DNA of 64,000 nucleotides from Enterococcus hirae ATCC 9790 (GTDB lineage Bacteria; Bacillota; Bacilli; Lactobacillales; Enterococcaceae), in the NCBI RefSeq assembly GCF_000271405.2, contig NC_018081.1, forward strand, positions 2,586,912 through 2,650,911, given 5' to 3'. Position 1 is the stretch's first letter, and each line of letters begins with the position of its first letter. The translations under genes were made by a program, and so were the position numbers. The notes beneath the pieces were generated by a model. That model ran no database searches. It saw only the letters and a program-made list of their open reading frames with translations, and had not been told where the DNA came from. Below are positions 49,173-59,318 of the stretch, piece by piece.

Positions 49173-50483
49173 CTATTTTCGTCTTCTTGGAATGATTCGG
49201 ATCGAAGTTCCTTCGAAAGTAAATGCTTTACGAATTTGATTTTCTAAGAAACGTTCATAAGAAAAATGCATCAACTCTTCTTCGTTAACAAAAACGACGA
49301 AGGTTGGTGGTTTTACAGCCACTTGCGTAGCATAGAAAATCTTCAACCGCTTCCCTTTATCTGTTGGAGTCGGGTTGATTGCTACTGCATCCATGATGAT
49401 ATCATTCAAGACAGCAGATGGCACACGCAAGTTTTGATTCATACTTACTTCTTCGATCATTTCAGGTAAACGTTCTAAACGTTGTTTTGTGACTGCTGAT
49501 ACGAAGACGATTGGCGCGTAATCTAAATAACGAAATTCTTCACGAATTTCTTGCTCAAAATCACGCATCGTATTGGTTTCTTTTTTGACAAGATCCCATT
49601 TGTTTACCACGATGATCACACCACGTCCTGCTTCATGAGCGTATCCAGCTACCCGTTTGTCTTGCTCACGGATTCCTTCTTCAGCATTCAAAACCATCAA
49701 AACGATGTCGGAACGGTCAATAGCACGCATCGCACGCATCACACTGTATTTTTCGGTATTTTCATATACTTTTCCACGTTTACGCATTCCAGCAGTATCG
49801 ATCATTAAAAATTTCTGACCGTTATCAGATACAAAGTGAGTATCGATAGCATCTCTAGTCGTTCCTTCTATATCCGAAACGATCACTCGTTCTTCTCCTA
49901 GAATCGCATTAATCAATGAAGATTTCCCAACATTTGGGCGGCCGATCAAACTAAATTTGATCGTATCATCCTCTTCTTCTTCCCCATCATTTGAAAAGTG
50001 TTTAATTGCTTCATCTAATACGTCGCCGATCCCTAAACCGTGACTCCCTGACACTGGATATGGATCACCCAATCCTAATGAATAAAATTCGTAAATATCG
50101 TTTCGCATTTCGGGATTATCCACTTTGTTAACTGCTAAAATCACAGGTTTATTACTGCGGTATAAAATTTTTGCTACTACTTCATCTGCATCGGTGACTC
50201 CTTCACGTCCGCTGACAACACAGATGATGACATCTGCTTCTTCAATCGCGATTTCTGCTTGATGCTTGATTTGATCCATGAATGGTTCGTCACCTAAATC
50301 AATCCCACCTGTATCGATCACACTGAATTCTCGACCTAACCATTCGCCTTTAGCATAAATACGATCGCGAGTTACTCCTGGAGTATCTTCGACAATCGAG
50401 ATACGCTCGCCAGCGATGCGGTTAAAAATCGTAGACTTACCGACGTTCGGGCGGCCAACGATTGCAATTGTTGGATTTGCCAT
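49173..50483 (-). CDS. der: Ribosome biogenesis GTPase Der (EngA)
   Basis: Der is a double-GTPase needed for 50S assembly. The 436-residue protein has two G domains, the first with [14 protein letters not shown] at residues 8-21 and DTGG, the second with [14 protein letters not shown] near residue 181, DTAG and NKWD, plus a C-terminal KH-like domain. In most Firmicutes der directly follows rpsA; here about 6.7 kb separates them. Confidence 0.97.
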   Translation of the reverse strand: MANPTIAIVGRPNVGKSTIFNRIAGERISIVEDTPGVTRDRIYAKGEWLGREFSVIDTGGIDLGDEPFMDQIKHQAEIAIEEADVIICVVSGREGVTDADEVVAKILYRSNKPVILAVNKVDNPEMRNDIYEFYSLGLGDPYPVSGSHGLGIGDVLDEAIKHFSNDGEEEEDDTIKFSLIGRPNVGKSSLINAILGEERVIVSDIEGTTRDAIDTHFVSDNGQKFLMIDTAGMRKRGKVYENTEKYSVMRAMRAIDRSDIVLMVLNAEEGIREQDKRVAGYAHEAGRGVIIVVNKWDLVKKETNTMRDFEQEIREEFRYLDYAPIVFVSAVTKQRLERLPEMIEEVSMNQNLRVPSAVLNDIIMDAVAINPTPTDKGKRLKIFYATQVAVKPPTFVVFVNEEELMHFSYERFLENQIRKAFTFEGTSIRIIPRRRK

Positions 50484-50517
50484 ATTTTTTCCTCCTCACA
50501 AGTTTCCAATCTTACTT

Positions 50518-50546
50518 AGTGTAACGAAAGCTTTGCGAACTTTCAA
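50518..50546 (-). promoter_or_regulatory. Promoter of der
   Basis: On the minus strand TTGAAA (50541-50546) and TACACT (50518-50523), 17 bases apart, 34 bases before the der ATG. Confidence 0.6.
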
Positions 50547-50944
50547 GCATTGTTCGCTAAAATTACGCAAGTATTTATTCATTGGACAACTTTTTTTCAT
50601 AAAACATCAAAGTGAATATTGAACCCTAGGAAACCACCTTTTATTCTTGTTTCTTTGGTTAAGGAACTTCATTGTTTCAATAACCCTAAAAACCATATTC
50701 AGAACCGCTAGATGAGCGTTAGCCTAAATATTCACACACTACTGAACTTAAAATCGATCAGTGACATTTGATTATAGCATAAATTGTTTCTCTCGTTTTC
50801 ATTTTCTACTCTTTTTATTGTTTCATGATATGTGAAAGCTCTTTTCTTCACTCTCATTCTTTCAACGATCTTCATATTCTCAAACTCTCAGTTTATCTAG
50901 CGCAATATCCTAATTCCTTATTCTAGCCTGTATTTTCTTATGGT

Positions 50945-51090
50945 CACTTCATTAGTCCCACTGTGCCTACAATATAGCCTGATGCCCAAAAATGTTGATT
51001 TTCAAACTCAAATTAATATTTTCATGTTTACCAGAAATTATTAACGTCCTTTTTCTTTTAAATAGCCTGTAAAACTGGACATGCATATTT
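50945..51090 (-). pseudogene. IS200/IS605-type tnpA remnant, C-terminal part
   Basis: Minus-strand pieces in shifted frames read SSFTGYLKEKGR, LIISGKHENIN and ENQHFWASGYIVGTVGL, matching the SSFMGYLKGKS..L and NRHFWSEGYYVSTVGLN segments of IS200-family Y1 transposases. Frameshifts and stops show that it is dead. The matching N-terminal piece lies beyond the sucrose genes at 57010-57074. Confidence 0.65.
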
Positions 51091-51143
51091 CATTAATCTA
51101 CAACCGGAAAGTTTATGCCATATCTAGCTATGAGAAATAAGCC

Positions 51144-51184
51144 GAAGAATCCAAAAATAGTTCCTCCTATTTTTGGTATTCTTC
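51144..51184 (-). terminator. Terminator of the scrB-scrR unit
   Basis: GAAGAAT.CCAAAAATAG pairs with CTATTTTTGG.ATTCTTC with a 6-base loop. It lies 115 bases past the scrR stop. Confidence 0.6.
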
Positions 51185-51189
51185 AGCAA

Positions 51190-51260
51190 TTTTTTGTTAA
51201 AGCAACTTCTTGAACCATGTGGATAAGGTCGTGAAAGAAGCGATCAGCTCCAAATTTTTT
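51190..51260. repeat. Degenerate intergenic repeat, copy B
   Basis: ACTTCTTGAACCATGTGGATAAGG..GTGAAAGAAGCG aligns with copy C at 62855-62955 (ACTTCTGAACTGCC..GATAAAGTCATGAAAGAAGCG). Changes fall partly at every third base, so a decayed coding origin is possible. Confidence 0.45.
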
Positions 51261-51298
51261 TGAACGAATGTGATAAACATCAAGAAAAGAATTTGACG

Positions 51299-52261
51299 TT
51301 AAATGCTCCCTCCGGGAAGTAACGAGATTGGCAAAATGTAATCCTTGCTTGTCTTTTCATTCTTCATTTTTTTCAGAAGAACATCAACAATCAGACTTGC
51401 GATTTCATCAATTGGTTGTCTGATTGTGGTCAATTGTGGGAAAAATTTCTCAACAAAAGATGTTCCATCATAGCCAATAATTTTTAGATCTTCTGGGATA
51501 TTAAGTTTAAGCTGATGAGCAATTTTCATAGTAAGAATGGCTGTTAGATCATCAGAAACAAAAATACCATCTGGTTTGTGACTTAGGATCGTCGACTTGA
51601 TTTCCATTTCTCGACGAATCGTAGAGAGATTATTAGGAATTTTGAAAACTTTGCCATTTGGATTTTGAAAAGAAAAACCAAGCGCACGTAACCCTGTTGG
51701 AGAATCCGTATTGTCATTTCCTGTAATCATAATACTATTTTGACAACCATTTTTTTGTAACGTTTTAGCAGCCAGTTTTCCACCTTCAAAGTTGTCTGAA
51801 GAAACAATGGAAACATTGGGAGCTAAGTTTCTATCAAAAGCGACAATAGGTGCTCCCACACGCTCATAATCAGCAATTCCAAGATTATGACTAGATGAGA
51901 TAATCCCATCAACTTGATTCGCTTCAAGCATTTCAATATATTCCCGCTCTTTAGCAGGATCGTTCTGACTATTGCAAATAATTGTTTTATAGCCATGTTT
52001 GAATAATTCGATTTCCAGATACTCAATCAGTTCAGAGTAAAAGATATTACTGATATTAGGAAAAATAAGCCCAATAAGTTGGGGTGACTTTCCTTGAAGT
52101 CCACGTGCTAGATTATTAGGTTTGTAACCAAGAGTTTTCATAGCTTCATGAACTTTTTGTTTTGTTTTTTCCGATAGATATCCCTTATTGTTAATGACAC
52201 GTGAAACGGTAGTTGGGCTAACTCCAGCTAGTTCAGCGACATCAGATAATTTTGCTACCAT
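51299..52261 (-). CDS. scrR: LacI-family repressor of the sucrose genes
   Basis: The 320-residue protein has the N-terminal LacI helix-turn-helix (LSDVAELAGVSPTTVSRVINNKGYLSEKT), the hinge helix and a periplasmic-binding-like effector domain. It starts next to the scrB stop with no strong RBS, implying coupling to scrB. By position it controls scrB-scrR and scrA-scrK through the AACGTTT palindromes in 53740-53860. The effector is probably fructose or fructose-1-phosphate/sucrose-6-phosphate. Confidence 0.9.
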   Translation of the reverse strand: MVAKLSDVAELAGVSPTTVSRVINNKGYLSEKTKQKVHEAMKTLGYKPNNLARGLQGKSPQLIGLIFPNISNIFYSELIEYLEIELFKHGYKTIICNSQNDPAKEREYIEMLEANQVDGIISSSHNLGIADYERVGAPIVAFDRNLAPNVSIVSSDNFEGGKLAAKTLQKNGCQNSIMITGNDNTDSPTGLRALGFSFQNPNGKVFKIPNNLSTIRREMEIKSTILSHKPDGIFVSDDLTAILTMKIAHQLKLNIPEDLKIIGYDGTSFVEKFFPQLTTIRQPIDEIASLIVDVLLKKMKNEKTSKDYILPISLLPGGSI

Positions 52262-52262
52262 A

Positions 52263-53702
52263 TTAATATTTTAATTCAAAGTATTTTCCAGTCGGTTCAC
52301 CTGATTTAAGTTGAATACCATTTTGGTGTTTCTCAGGGAATACGCGACTAGTAAATACTTTTTCTCCTTTATTAATAAAAATCTCAATGATTGAATTGTC
52401 TACAAAAATGTTAGCAATTGTTTCTTTAGTATCAATTGAGCATTCACGAATCGTACCAAAGTCAGTGGCATATTGAATGCCTGCTTTACTGCGATCTAAA
52501 ATAATTTTTCCTTCTTTGGTATCTACAATCAAGCTAAGTCCATTTCCTTTACTATCAGAGAAAAGAAGTAACTCCGATTTCTGATTTGGAGGAAACGTTA
52601 GTTCAAGCTCATAAGTATTATTTGTTTCTGCTTTTGCTGTAAATTGTTCAGAACTAGCACGTAATGATGTAATAGCTTCTACTGGATATTGGTAAAGTTT
52701 ACCATCTTTTATTGAAAGTTCTTTTACAAGACTCATTGCTCCCTGATAATCATACTTATCAGTTGGATAATCGATATCAGGTAGTCCAATCCAACTGACA
52801 ATCAGAGCACGACCATCAGGAGTATTGAATCCTTGAGTCGCATACGCTTCAAATCCATAATCAAGATTTTGAATTTCTGAAGTGCCCACAAGTTTTACTT
52901 TTTCTATGTCAAGCGATTGACAGATCTTAAAAGTATTTGGGTAGATATTTCCATAATTAAGCTCAGATTTATCCAACCCTTGAGGACAATAAATGAGAAC
53001 AGGTTTTTTGTCTACAAATACCAGATTTGGACACTCAATCATGTATTCTGAACCAGTGCCGCCAAAATCAAGGTTGCCAACTTCTTCCCATGTTTCCACG
53101 TTATTGTCAGTCGCTTTGTAAAGTTTGATAAAGCCTGATTTTTCTAAATTTTGTGCTCCAACAATCGCATACAATTGTCCTTCATAATTAAACATTTGTG
53201 GATCACGAAAATGATCAGTTACATCAGCAGGTGGATGAATAAGAACATTCTCACCTTTCGTAATGTTGTAGTCTTTATCCATCCATGCTCCGATTTGAAG
53301 TGTATCACGTTCCCAATTTTCATTTCGAACGTTTCCTGTATAGAGTAAGAATAGATTCCCCTCTATTTCATATGCAGAACCGGAATAAGCGCCGTGGCTA
53401 TCTCGTTTTGTGTCTGGAAGAAGTTCTGCTCCTGTTACATGAAAATGAACTAAGTCATCTGATTCAGTGTGTACCCATTCTTTCAAACCATGAGCAGCTC
53501 CAAATGGCCAATTTTGATAAAAAAGCGTATATTTTCCGTTAAAAAAAGAAAAACCATTAGGATCGTTTAACAATCCTGTTTTAGGTTCGATATGATAGCT
53601 AGCACGCCAAGGTGATCGTTTTACATTATCCTTAATTTTATCCATCTCATCTTTAGTCCAATCAGAATAAGCACGATATCGTATTTCTCGAGGTAAGTTC
53701 AT
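52263..53702 (-). CDS. scrB: Sucrose-6-phosphate hydrolase (GH32)
   Basis: ScrB splits sucrose-6-phosphate into glucose-6-phosphate and fructose. The 479-residue protein has the GH32 nucleophile motif GLLNDPNGFSFFNGKYTLFYQ, the transition-state stabiliser FRDPQMF and the acid/base Glu in IECPNLVF, then a C-terminal beta-sandwich. The size and the beta-fructosidase motifs match ScrB; the PTS partner makes a phosphorylated substrate likely. The RBS GAAGGAGT precedes the ATG at 53702. Confidence 0.95.
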   Translation of the reverse strand: MNLPREIRYRAYSDWTKDEMDKIKDNVKRSPWRASYHIEPKTGLLNDPNGFSFFNGKYTLFYQNWPFGAAHGLKEWVHTESDDLVHFHVTGAELLPDTKRDSHGAYSGSAYEIEGNLFLLYTGNVRNENWERDTLQIGAWMDKDYNITKGENVLIHPPADVTDHFRDPQMFNYEGQLYAIVGAQNLEKSGFIKLYKATDNNVETWEEVGNLDFGGTGSEYMIECPNLVFVDKKPVLIYCPQGLDKSELNYGNIYPNTFKICQSLDIEKVKLVGTSEIQNLDYGFEAYATQGFNTPDGRALIVSWIGLPDIDYPTDKYDYQGAMSLVKELSIKDGKLYQYPVEAITSLRASSEQFTAKAETNNTYELELTFPPNQKSELLLFSDSKGNGLSLIVDTKEGKIILDRSKAGIQYATDFGTIRECSIDTKETIANIFVDNSIIEIFINKGEKVFTSRVFPEKHQNGIQLKSGEPTGKYFELKY

Positions 53703-53739
53703 ATTTTACTCCTTCAATTTATCTTTTTACAACTAGTAT

Positions 53740-53860
53740 GGTAAACGTTTTCCGTTGAAAAATCAATCATTTCATTTAAAAAAATAAATTATATGACAAA
53801 CGTTTGACATATTTTTAAGATATGCTAAAATAAATTTGCATTTCAGTGAACCGTTTTCAC
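53740..53860. promoter_or_regulatory. Divergent scr promoters with three LacI-type operators
   Basis: Palindromes with an AACGTTT or ACCGTTTTC core lie at 53740-53753, 53794-53809 (TGACAAACGTTTGACA, best) and 53846-53860. The scrA promoter has TTGACA (53804-53809), overlapping the central operator, and TAAAAT (53826-53831), 16 bases apart. Repressor bound at the centre would block the -35 box. The first site also resembles a cre. Confidence 0.7.
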
Positions 53861-53886
53861 GTAAAAATAAAAAAGGAGTGATTCGA

Positions 53887-55830
53887 ATGAATTACAGTAA
53901 AGTAGCTTCCGACGTAATACAAGCGGTCGGAAAAGATAACCTTATTGCAACTGCACACTGCGCTACACGTCTTCGTCTCGTACTAAAAGATGACACGAAA
54001 GTGAATCAAAAAGCTTTAGACGAAAATCCAGATGTGAAAGGCACATTTAAAATTGATGGACAATATCAAGTGATTATAGGTGCAGGTGATGTTAATTTCG
54101 TTTATGACGAACTTATCAAAAAAACTGGACTTTCAGAAATTTCAACAGATGATTTAAAACAAATTGCTAGTAAAGATAAAAAATTCAACCCCATTATGGC
54201 ATTAATTAAATTATTATCAGATATTTTTGTTCCAATTATACCTGCCCTTGTTGCAGGTGGTTTATTAATGGCATTACAAAACTTTTTAACAGCTGCTGGA
54301 CTTTTTGGACCAAAATCAATTGAAGAAATGTATCCTGCGATTGAAGGTATTTCCTCAATGATCCAACTGATGTCCGCTGCACCATTTATGTTTTTGCCTA
54401 TTCTAGTTGGTATTTCCGCTGCTAAACGTTTTGGAGCCAACCAGTTCCTTGGTGCTGCAATTGGAATGATTATGACAACACCACAACTTGGTGGTTCTAT
54501 GGAATATTGGAATATTTTTGGTTATCATGTCTCACAAACTAACTATGCTTATCAAGTCATTCCTGTGTTAGCAGCTGTTTGGCTATTATCAATACTGGAA
54601 AAGTTTTTTCACAAAAAACTTCCATCATCCGTTGACTTTACATTTACCCCCTTATTATCTGTAATCATTACCGGCTTTCTAACCTTCACAGTCATCGGCC
54701 CTGTCATGTTATTGCTTTCTAACGGGATTACAGATGCGATCGTTTGGCTATATAATGCAACCGGATTTATTGGAATGGGTATTTTTGGTGGAACTTACTC
54801 GTTAATCGTTATGACCGGTCTTCATCAATCATTTCCTGCAATTGAAACGCAGTTACTTTCAGCATGGACTAATGGTATTGGACATGGAGACTTTATATTT
54901 GTAGTTGCTTCTATGGCGAACGTTGCCCAAGGTGCTGCAACATTTGCTATCTGGTTCTTGACTAAAAATGCTAAAACAAAAAGTCTTGCTTCCTCTGCAG
55001 GAGTATCAGCTCTTCTTGGAATTACTGAACCAGCTCTGTTTGGTGTCAATTTAAAATATCGTTTCCCGTTTTTCTGTGCTTTAATTGGTTCCGGAGTTGC
55101 CGCTGCAGTAGCAGGTCTACTGAAAGTAGTTGCTGTATCACTTGGTTCAGCAGGTTTTCTTGGATTTCTTTCAATTAATGCAACCTCTATCCCATTTTAT
55201 TTACTATGTGAATTAATTAGCTTTGCGATTGCTTTTGCAATTACTTACTTTTATGGAAAAACAAAAGCTTCAGGCATCTTTGCAGCAGAAGCTCTTACGG
55301 ATCAAACAGTGACGAATCATTCAGAAAACACCCAACAATCCACAGTTACTTCTGGCGAACCTACTAAAACAAATCATTCTTCAGAAACAATCGTTAGTCC
55401 CCTTGCAGGTGAAGTGATTGGACTTGATTCAGTAAATGATCCAGTATTTTCTTCAGAGACTATGGGAAAAGGTATTGCGATTAAACCAACTGGGGACACT
55501 GTTTATTCTCCAGTAGACGGTACTATTCAAGTTACATTTGAGACTGGACATGCTTACGGTCTTAAATCGAATGATGGCGCTGAAATACTGATTCATATTG
55601 GTATTGACACCGTATCGATGGGCGGTAAAGGATTTATACAAAAAGTTACTGCTAATCAAAAAGTAAAAAAAGGAGATATCCTTGGAACGTTTGATCGTAC
55701 GCTAATTAAAGAAGCAGGACTTGATGATACAACAATGGTTATTGTGACAAATACCGCAGATTATTCAAAAGTGACACCACTTATTAAAGGAACAGTTACC
55801 GCTACTACTGATTTACTTGAAGTTGACTAA
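53887..55830 (+). CDS. scrA: Sucrose-specific PTS enzyme IIBCA
   Basis: ScrA takes up sucrose and phosphorylates it. The 647-residue protein has IIB first (phospho-Cys25 in AHCATRLRL), IIC with about ten membrane helices in residues 100-460 ([38 protein letters not shown]), a Ser/Thr/Asn linker, and IIA with the phospho-His at about 570 in [18 protein letters not shown]. The ATG at 53887 has AAAGGAGTG upstream; the longer frame to 53836 contains the operator. Confidence 0.94.
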   Translation: MNYSKVASDVIQAVGKDNLIATAHCATRLRLVLKDDTKVNQKALDENPDVKGTFKIDGQYQVIIGAGDVNFVYDELIKKTGLSEISTDDLKQIASKDKKFNPIMALIKLLSDIFVPIIPALVAGGLLMALQNFLTAAGLFGPKSIEEMYPAIEGISSMIQLMSAAPFMFLPILVGISAAKRFGANQFLGAAIGMIMTTPQLGGSMEYWNIFGYHVSQTNYAYQVIPVLAAVWLLSILEKFFHKKLPSSVDFTFTPLLSVIITGFLTFTVIGPVMLLLSNGITDAIVWLYNATGFIGMGIFGGTYSLIVMTGLHQSFPAIETQLLSAWTNGIGHGDFIFVVASMANVAQGAATFAIWFLTKNAKTKSLASSAGVSALLGITEPALFGVNLKYRFPFFCALIGSGVAAAVAGLLKVVAVSLGSAGFLGFLSINATSIPFYLLCELISFAIAFAITYFYGKTKASGIFAAEALTDQTVTNHSENTQQSTVTSGEPTKTNHSSETIVSPLAGEVIGLDSVNDPVFSSETMGKGIAIKPTGDTVYSPVDGTIQVTFETGHAYGLKSNDGAEILIHIGIDTVSMGGKGFIQKVTANQKVKKGDILGTFDRTLIKEAGLDDTTMVIVTNTADYSKVTPLIKGTVTATTDLLEVD

Positions 55831-56054
55831 TGGAATAGTCAATAGTACTGATTATTCTTTCTAACCAAAACATCAATAAACGGATAATTTAAAGGGCTAT
55901 GCGCGATCTGATGTATGTATTAACTGGAATAATAGCGATTTTTCAAAAGAAAATAACAAATAAACGAGTTAAATTCTTTAAAAATCTGAACAATAAATTG
56001 GTTAAATGCATAACTGCCCATGAAATCATCTTTAACTATAAGGAGAAATGTTTT

Positions 56055-56927
56055 ATGCTATACGGTGCAATTGAAGCAGGAGGAACAAAATTTGTCTGTG
56101 CAGTTGGTAATGCACAATTAGAGGTTATTGAGAGAGTGAGTTTTGAAACTTTGAATCCAGGAGAAACAATGCCACAAGTTGTTTCTTTTTTCAAAAAATA
56201 TGAAACAGAATTGTCCAGCATTGCTGTTGGTTCTTTCGGACCTATTGATATCCATCCTGAATCGAAAACATATGGATATATAACCTCAACACCTAAAATA
56301 CCGTGGAGAAATTTCGATTTTATTGGTTATCTAAAAAGAAATTTTGAGAAAATTCCTTTTTATTGGACAACTGATGTCAATGCTGCAGCTTATGGAGAAT
56401 ATATAGCTGGACATGGTCAAGGCCATTCATTAGTTGTTTATTATACAGTTGGCACAGGTATAGGTGGTGGTGCACTGCAAAATGGAAGATTTATCGAGGG
56501 ATTCAGTCATCCGGAAATGGGACATATGATTGTACGTAATCACCCTGACGATCACTTTAAGGGTAACTGCCCTTATCATCAAAATTGTTTAGAAGGTATG
56601 GCAGCAGGACCTGCTATCGAAAAGAGAATAGGAATTAAAGGTCAAGATTTAAAGGAAGATCATCCTTTTTGGGACATGGAAGCTTTTTACATTGCCCAAT
56701 GCATTCATAATACTACAATGATGTTTTCACCGGATATTATCATTCTAGGTGGCGGTGTAATGAAACAAGTACACTTACAAGAGAAAATTCATCGTGAATT
56801 TTCAAAACTTAATCAGAATTATGTTGCTCATCCGAAAATAGAAGAATATATTGTTTTTCCAAAATTAGGAGATCAAGCTGGAATTATCGGTTGTTTAGGG
56901 CTAGCCCAAAAAATAGCTTCTAATTAA
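56055..56927 (+). CDS. scrK: ROK-family fructokinase
   Basis: ScrK phosphorylates the fructose released by ScrB to fructose-6-phosphate. The 290-residue protein has the ROK start YGAIEAGGTKFVCAVGN, GTGIGGGALQNGRFIEGF, the HPEMGHM..H and GNCPYHQNCLEG zinc-binding motif, and DIIILGGGVMKQ. The ATG at 56055 has AAGGAG upstream; an extended frame to 55899 is not conserved. It is 224 bases after scrA, perhaps with its own promoter. It completes the sucrose pathway in this island. Confidence 0.93.
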   Translation: MLYGAIEAGGTKFVCAVGNAQLEVIERVSFETLNPGETMPQVVSFFKKYETELSSIAVGSFGPIDIHPESKTYGYITSTPKIPWRNFDFIGYLKRNFEKIPFYWTTDVNAAAYGEYIAGHGQGHSLVVYYTVGTGIGGGALQNGRFIEGFSHPEMGHMIVRNHPDDHFKGNCPYHQNCLEGMAAGPAIEKRIGIKGQDLKEDHPFWDMEAFYIAQCIHNTTMMFSPDIIILGGGVMKQVHLQEKIHREFSKLNQNYVAHPKIEEYIVFPKLGDQAGIIGCLGLAQKIASN

Positions 56928-57009
56928 ACAATGATAGAGTTTTGATAGTAGTTTGACAGAAATCTCCAGCTCTGATAAATAGTTTAAGCAAATCATCTAT
57001 CCAATATCT

Positions 57010-57074
57010 CCAATTGTGAATACAATATGGCACTTGCACAGCCATTTGGTATGGTCTAAACGATGTACTTTATT
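57010..57074 (-). pseudogene. IS200/IS605-type tnpA remnant, N-terminal part
   Basis: The minus strand reads NKVHRLDHTKWLCKCHIVFT, which matches the LAHTKWxCKYHIVFTPKYR start of IS200-family transposases; decay follows after HIVFT. The orientation is the same as for the C-terminal piece at 50945-51090, on the other side of the sucrose genes. Confidence 0.65.
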
Positions 57075-57158
57075 AGGTATTCCTTAGCCCTTCTCACAGC
57101 AGTTGGTTTTATCTTTCACTCGATTTGTGAGTTTAACTAGTTCTAATGATAATAACAG

Positions 57159-57199
57159 AAAAAGATCAATCAATGTTGTAAACATTGATTGATCTTTTT
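57159..57199 (-). terminator. Terminator of cmk-rpsA
   Basis: A perfect 19-base arm (AAAAAGATCAATCAATGTT) pairs with its complement, with a 3-base loop; T-tracts on both strands allow two-way termination, for rpsA and for scrK. Confidence 0.9.
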
Positions 57200-57238
57200 G
57201 TCTCATTTCAGTTTTTTTAAAATGAACACTCAAAAATT

Positions 57239-58471
57239 TTATTTTTCTGAATCATCAGTAGTCGTTTCTTCGACTTCTTCTTTCAAAGCATCACCTAAAA
57301 GATCACCCATTGTGAAACCAGTATTTTCTTCTGGTAATTCATAAGTTTCAACATCTTTTGGTTCTTCTTCCGATGCTGGTTTTTCTTCTAAAGCCTTGAT
57401 GCTAAGGGCAATACGATGTTCTTCAGGATGTACTTCTAAAACTTTTACTTGCACTTCATCCCCTTCATGAAGTACTTCATGAGGTGTAGCGATGTGCTTG
57501 TGGGAGATTTGAGAAATATGAACCAGACCTTCTACCCCTGGGAATACTTCTACAAATGCACCAAAGCTTGTCAAACGTTTCACTTTTCCATCTAAAACTG
57601 AACCAACAGTGGCTTTTTCTTCAATATCAGTCCAAGGCCCAGGCAACGTGTCTTTAATTGAAAGAGAAACACGTTCTTGTTCAGGATTAATCGAAAGAAC
57701 TTTTACTTTTACTTCATCCCCAACTGCTAAAGCATCACTAGGCTTCGCCACATGGCTATGTGAGATCTCAGAAACATGGACCAATCCATCAATTCCACCT
57801 AAATCAACGAAAGCACCAAAATCAGTAATACGAGCTACTCGTCCGTCGATAACGTCTCCCTCGTGAATATTGGCTAGAATTTCTTTTTTCTTTTCTTCTT
57901 TTTCCGTTTCCACAACTGCTTTGTGTGAAAGAATTAAACGGTTTTCTGAAGGTTCGATCTCAACGATCTTGAACGCCAATGTTTCACCTTTGTATTCTGA
58001 AAAATCAGCAACAAAATGATCTTCCACCATTGAAGCTGGTACAAAACCACGAACACCTACATCAACGACTAAGCCGCCTTTTACGACATTCGTCACAGGT
58101 GCTTCGATGATATTACCTGCTTGGAAATCTTTTTCGATATCTTCCCAAACTTTTTTGGCATCCAAACGGCGTTTTGAAAGCAAATAGCTACCGTTTTCTT
58201 TATCTTTTCCGATAGTACTGATAACTACAAGTTCTAGAGTATCTCCTACTTTTACTACCTCGTTGATATCTTCAACAGGTGAAGTAGACAATTCTTTAGC
58301 AGGAACGACGCCTTCAACTCCGGCACCTTCGATTCCTACCACAACTTGTTTATCTTCGATTACTAAAACTTCGCCGGATACAACGTCTCCAACGTTTACT
58401 TCTTGGACGCTATTCATTGCATCTTCCATTGATTGACTGTTTTCTGTTTGATTTTGTTCAAATTCTGTCAT
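57239..58471 (-). CDS. rpsA: 30S ribosomal protein S1
   Basis: S1 helps mRNA bind the 30S subunit. The 410-residue protein has an acidic N-terminus and four S1 (OB-fold) domains, the last two with VDLGGIDGLVHVSEISHSHV and VEVFPGVEGLVHISQISHKHI, then an acidic tail. It is the shorter Gram-positive form rather than the six-domain proteobacterial one. I chose the ATG at 58471 with AGGAGG upstream, not the longer frame to 58495. It follows cmk in the usual order. Confidence 0.95.
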   Translation of the reverse strand: MTEFEQNQTENSQSMEDAMNSVQEVNVGDVVSGEVLVIEDKQVVVGIEGAGVEGVVPAKELSTSPVEDINEVVKVGDTLELVVISTIGKDKENGSYLLSKRRLDAKKVWEDIEKDFQAGNIIEAPVTNVVKGGLVVDVGVRGFVPASMVEDHFVADFSEYKGETLAFKIVEIEPSENRLILSHKAVVETEKEEKKKEILANIHEGDVIDGRVARITDFGAFVDLGGIDGLVHVSEISHSHVAKPSDALAVGDEVKVKVLSINPEQERVSLSIKDTLPGPWTDIEEKATVGSVLDGKVKRLTSFGAFVEVFPGVEGLVHISQISHKHIATPHEVLHEGDEVQVKVLEVHPEEHRIALSIKALEEKPASEEEPKDVETYELPEENTGFTMGDLLGDALKEEVEETTTDDSEK

Positions 58472-58594
58472 AACATTTGTCCTCCTAACCAACATTCTGC
58501 CGTAACAACGGTACTAATTTTAGTTTAATTGATTATTAAAAAAAATAAAGCGATTTCGTTTGGTTTACCCTAAAAATCCTGAGTTTTTCCCTTT

Positions 58595-59272
58595 TTACAA
58601 AAGATAGCCTTTTTCTGTGACCACTTTTTTGATGGATTGGACAACTTCCGTAATCGATTTTCCAGTAGTGTCGATTCGAATGGCATCATCCGCTTGTCTT
58701 AAAGGGGATACTTTTCTTGTAGAATCATAATGATCTCTCTCTTGGATTTCCTTCGTAAGAGTTTCCAACTCTGTTGGTATCCCTTTTTCAATATTTTCTT
58801 TATAGCGTCTTTGTGCCCGTTCTGTTACACTTGCTACTAAAAATATTTTCACTTCTGCCTGAGGTAAAACAGAAGTACCAATATCTCGGCCGTCCATTAC
58901 AACCCCACCATGTTCACCAATTTTACGTTGGATCGAAACCAGTGCTTCACGTACTTTTTGATGAGCAGAAACTTCAGAAACTGCCTTGGTCACATCTGGC
59001 TGACGAATTTCTGTAGTTACATCTTGGTCTGCCACCAAAACGTGTTGACCGTCTGTCTCTTGGATAAAAGAGATTGGATAGGCTTGGATCAGCTTTACGA
59101 GTTGCTCTTCATCTCCAAAAGGTACTTGGTGTTTTATCGCTAGATACGTAATGGCACGATACATGGCGCCTGTATCGGTATAAATATAGTTGTATTCTTT
59201 TGCCAAAATTTTTGCAACAGTACTTTTACCTGACGAAGCAGGTCCATCTATTGCAATACTGATTTGTGTCAT
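58595..59272 (-). CDS. cmk: Cytidylate kinase
   Basis: Cmk phosphorylates CMP and dCMP. The 225-residue protein has the P-loop [46 protein letters not shown] and [13 protein letters not shown]. The RBS AGGGAG precedes the ATG at 59272. It is followed by rpsA in the same direction. Confidence 0.96.
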   Translation of the reverse strand: MTQISIAIDGPASSGKSTVAKILAKEYNYIYTDTGAMYRAITYLAIKHQVPFGDEEQLVKLIQAYPISFIQETDGQHVLVADQDVTTEIRQPDVTKAVSEVSAHQKVREALVSIQRKIGEHGGVVMDGRDIGTSVLPQAEVKIFLVASVTERAQRRYKENIEKGIPTELETLTKEIQERDHYDSTRKVSPLRQADDAIRIDTTGKSITEVVQSIKKVVTEKGYLL

Positions 59273-59318
59273 GCTATAACTCCCTTTTCAAAAAAAAAGC
59301 CGCAGATCGCGGCTAAGA

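Noticed and set aside
53740..53753. A pure CcpA cre site upstream of scrB
   Set aside because: The sequence fits the repeated LacI operator of this region equally well, so I kept it as an operator with possible dual use.
55899..56054. N-terminal extension of fructokinase
   Set aside because: No RBS or conservation; the ROK domain starts at the ATG at 56055 after AAGGAG.
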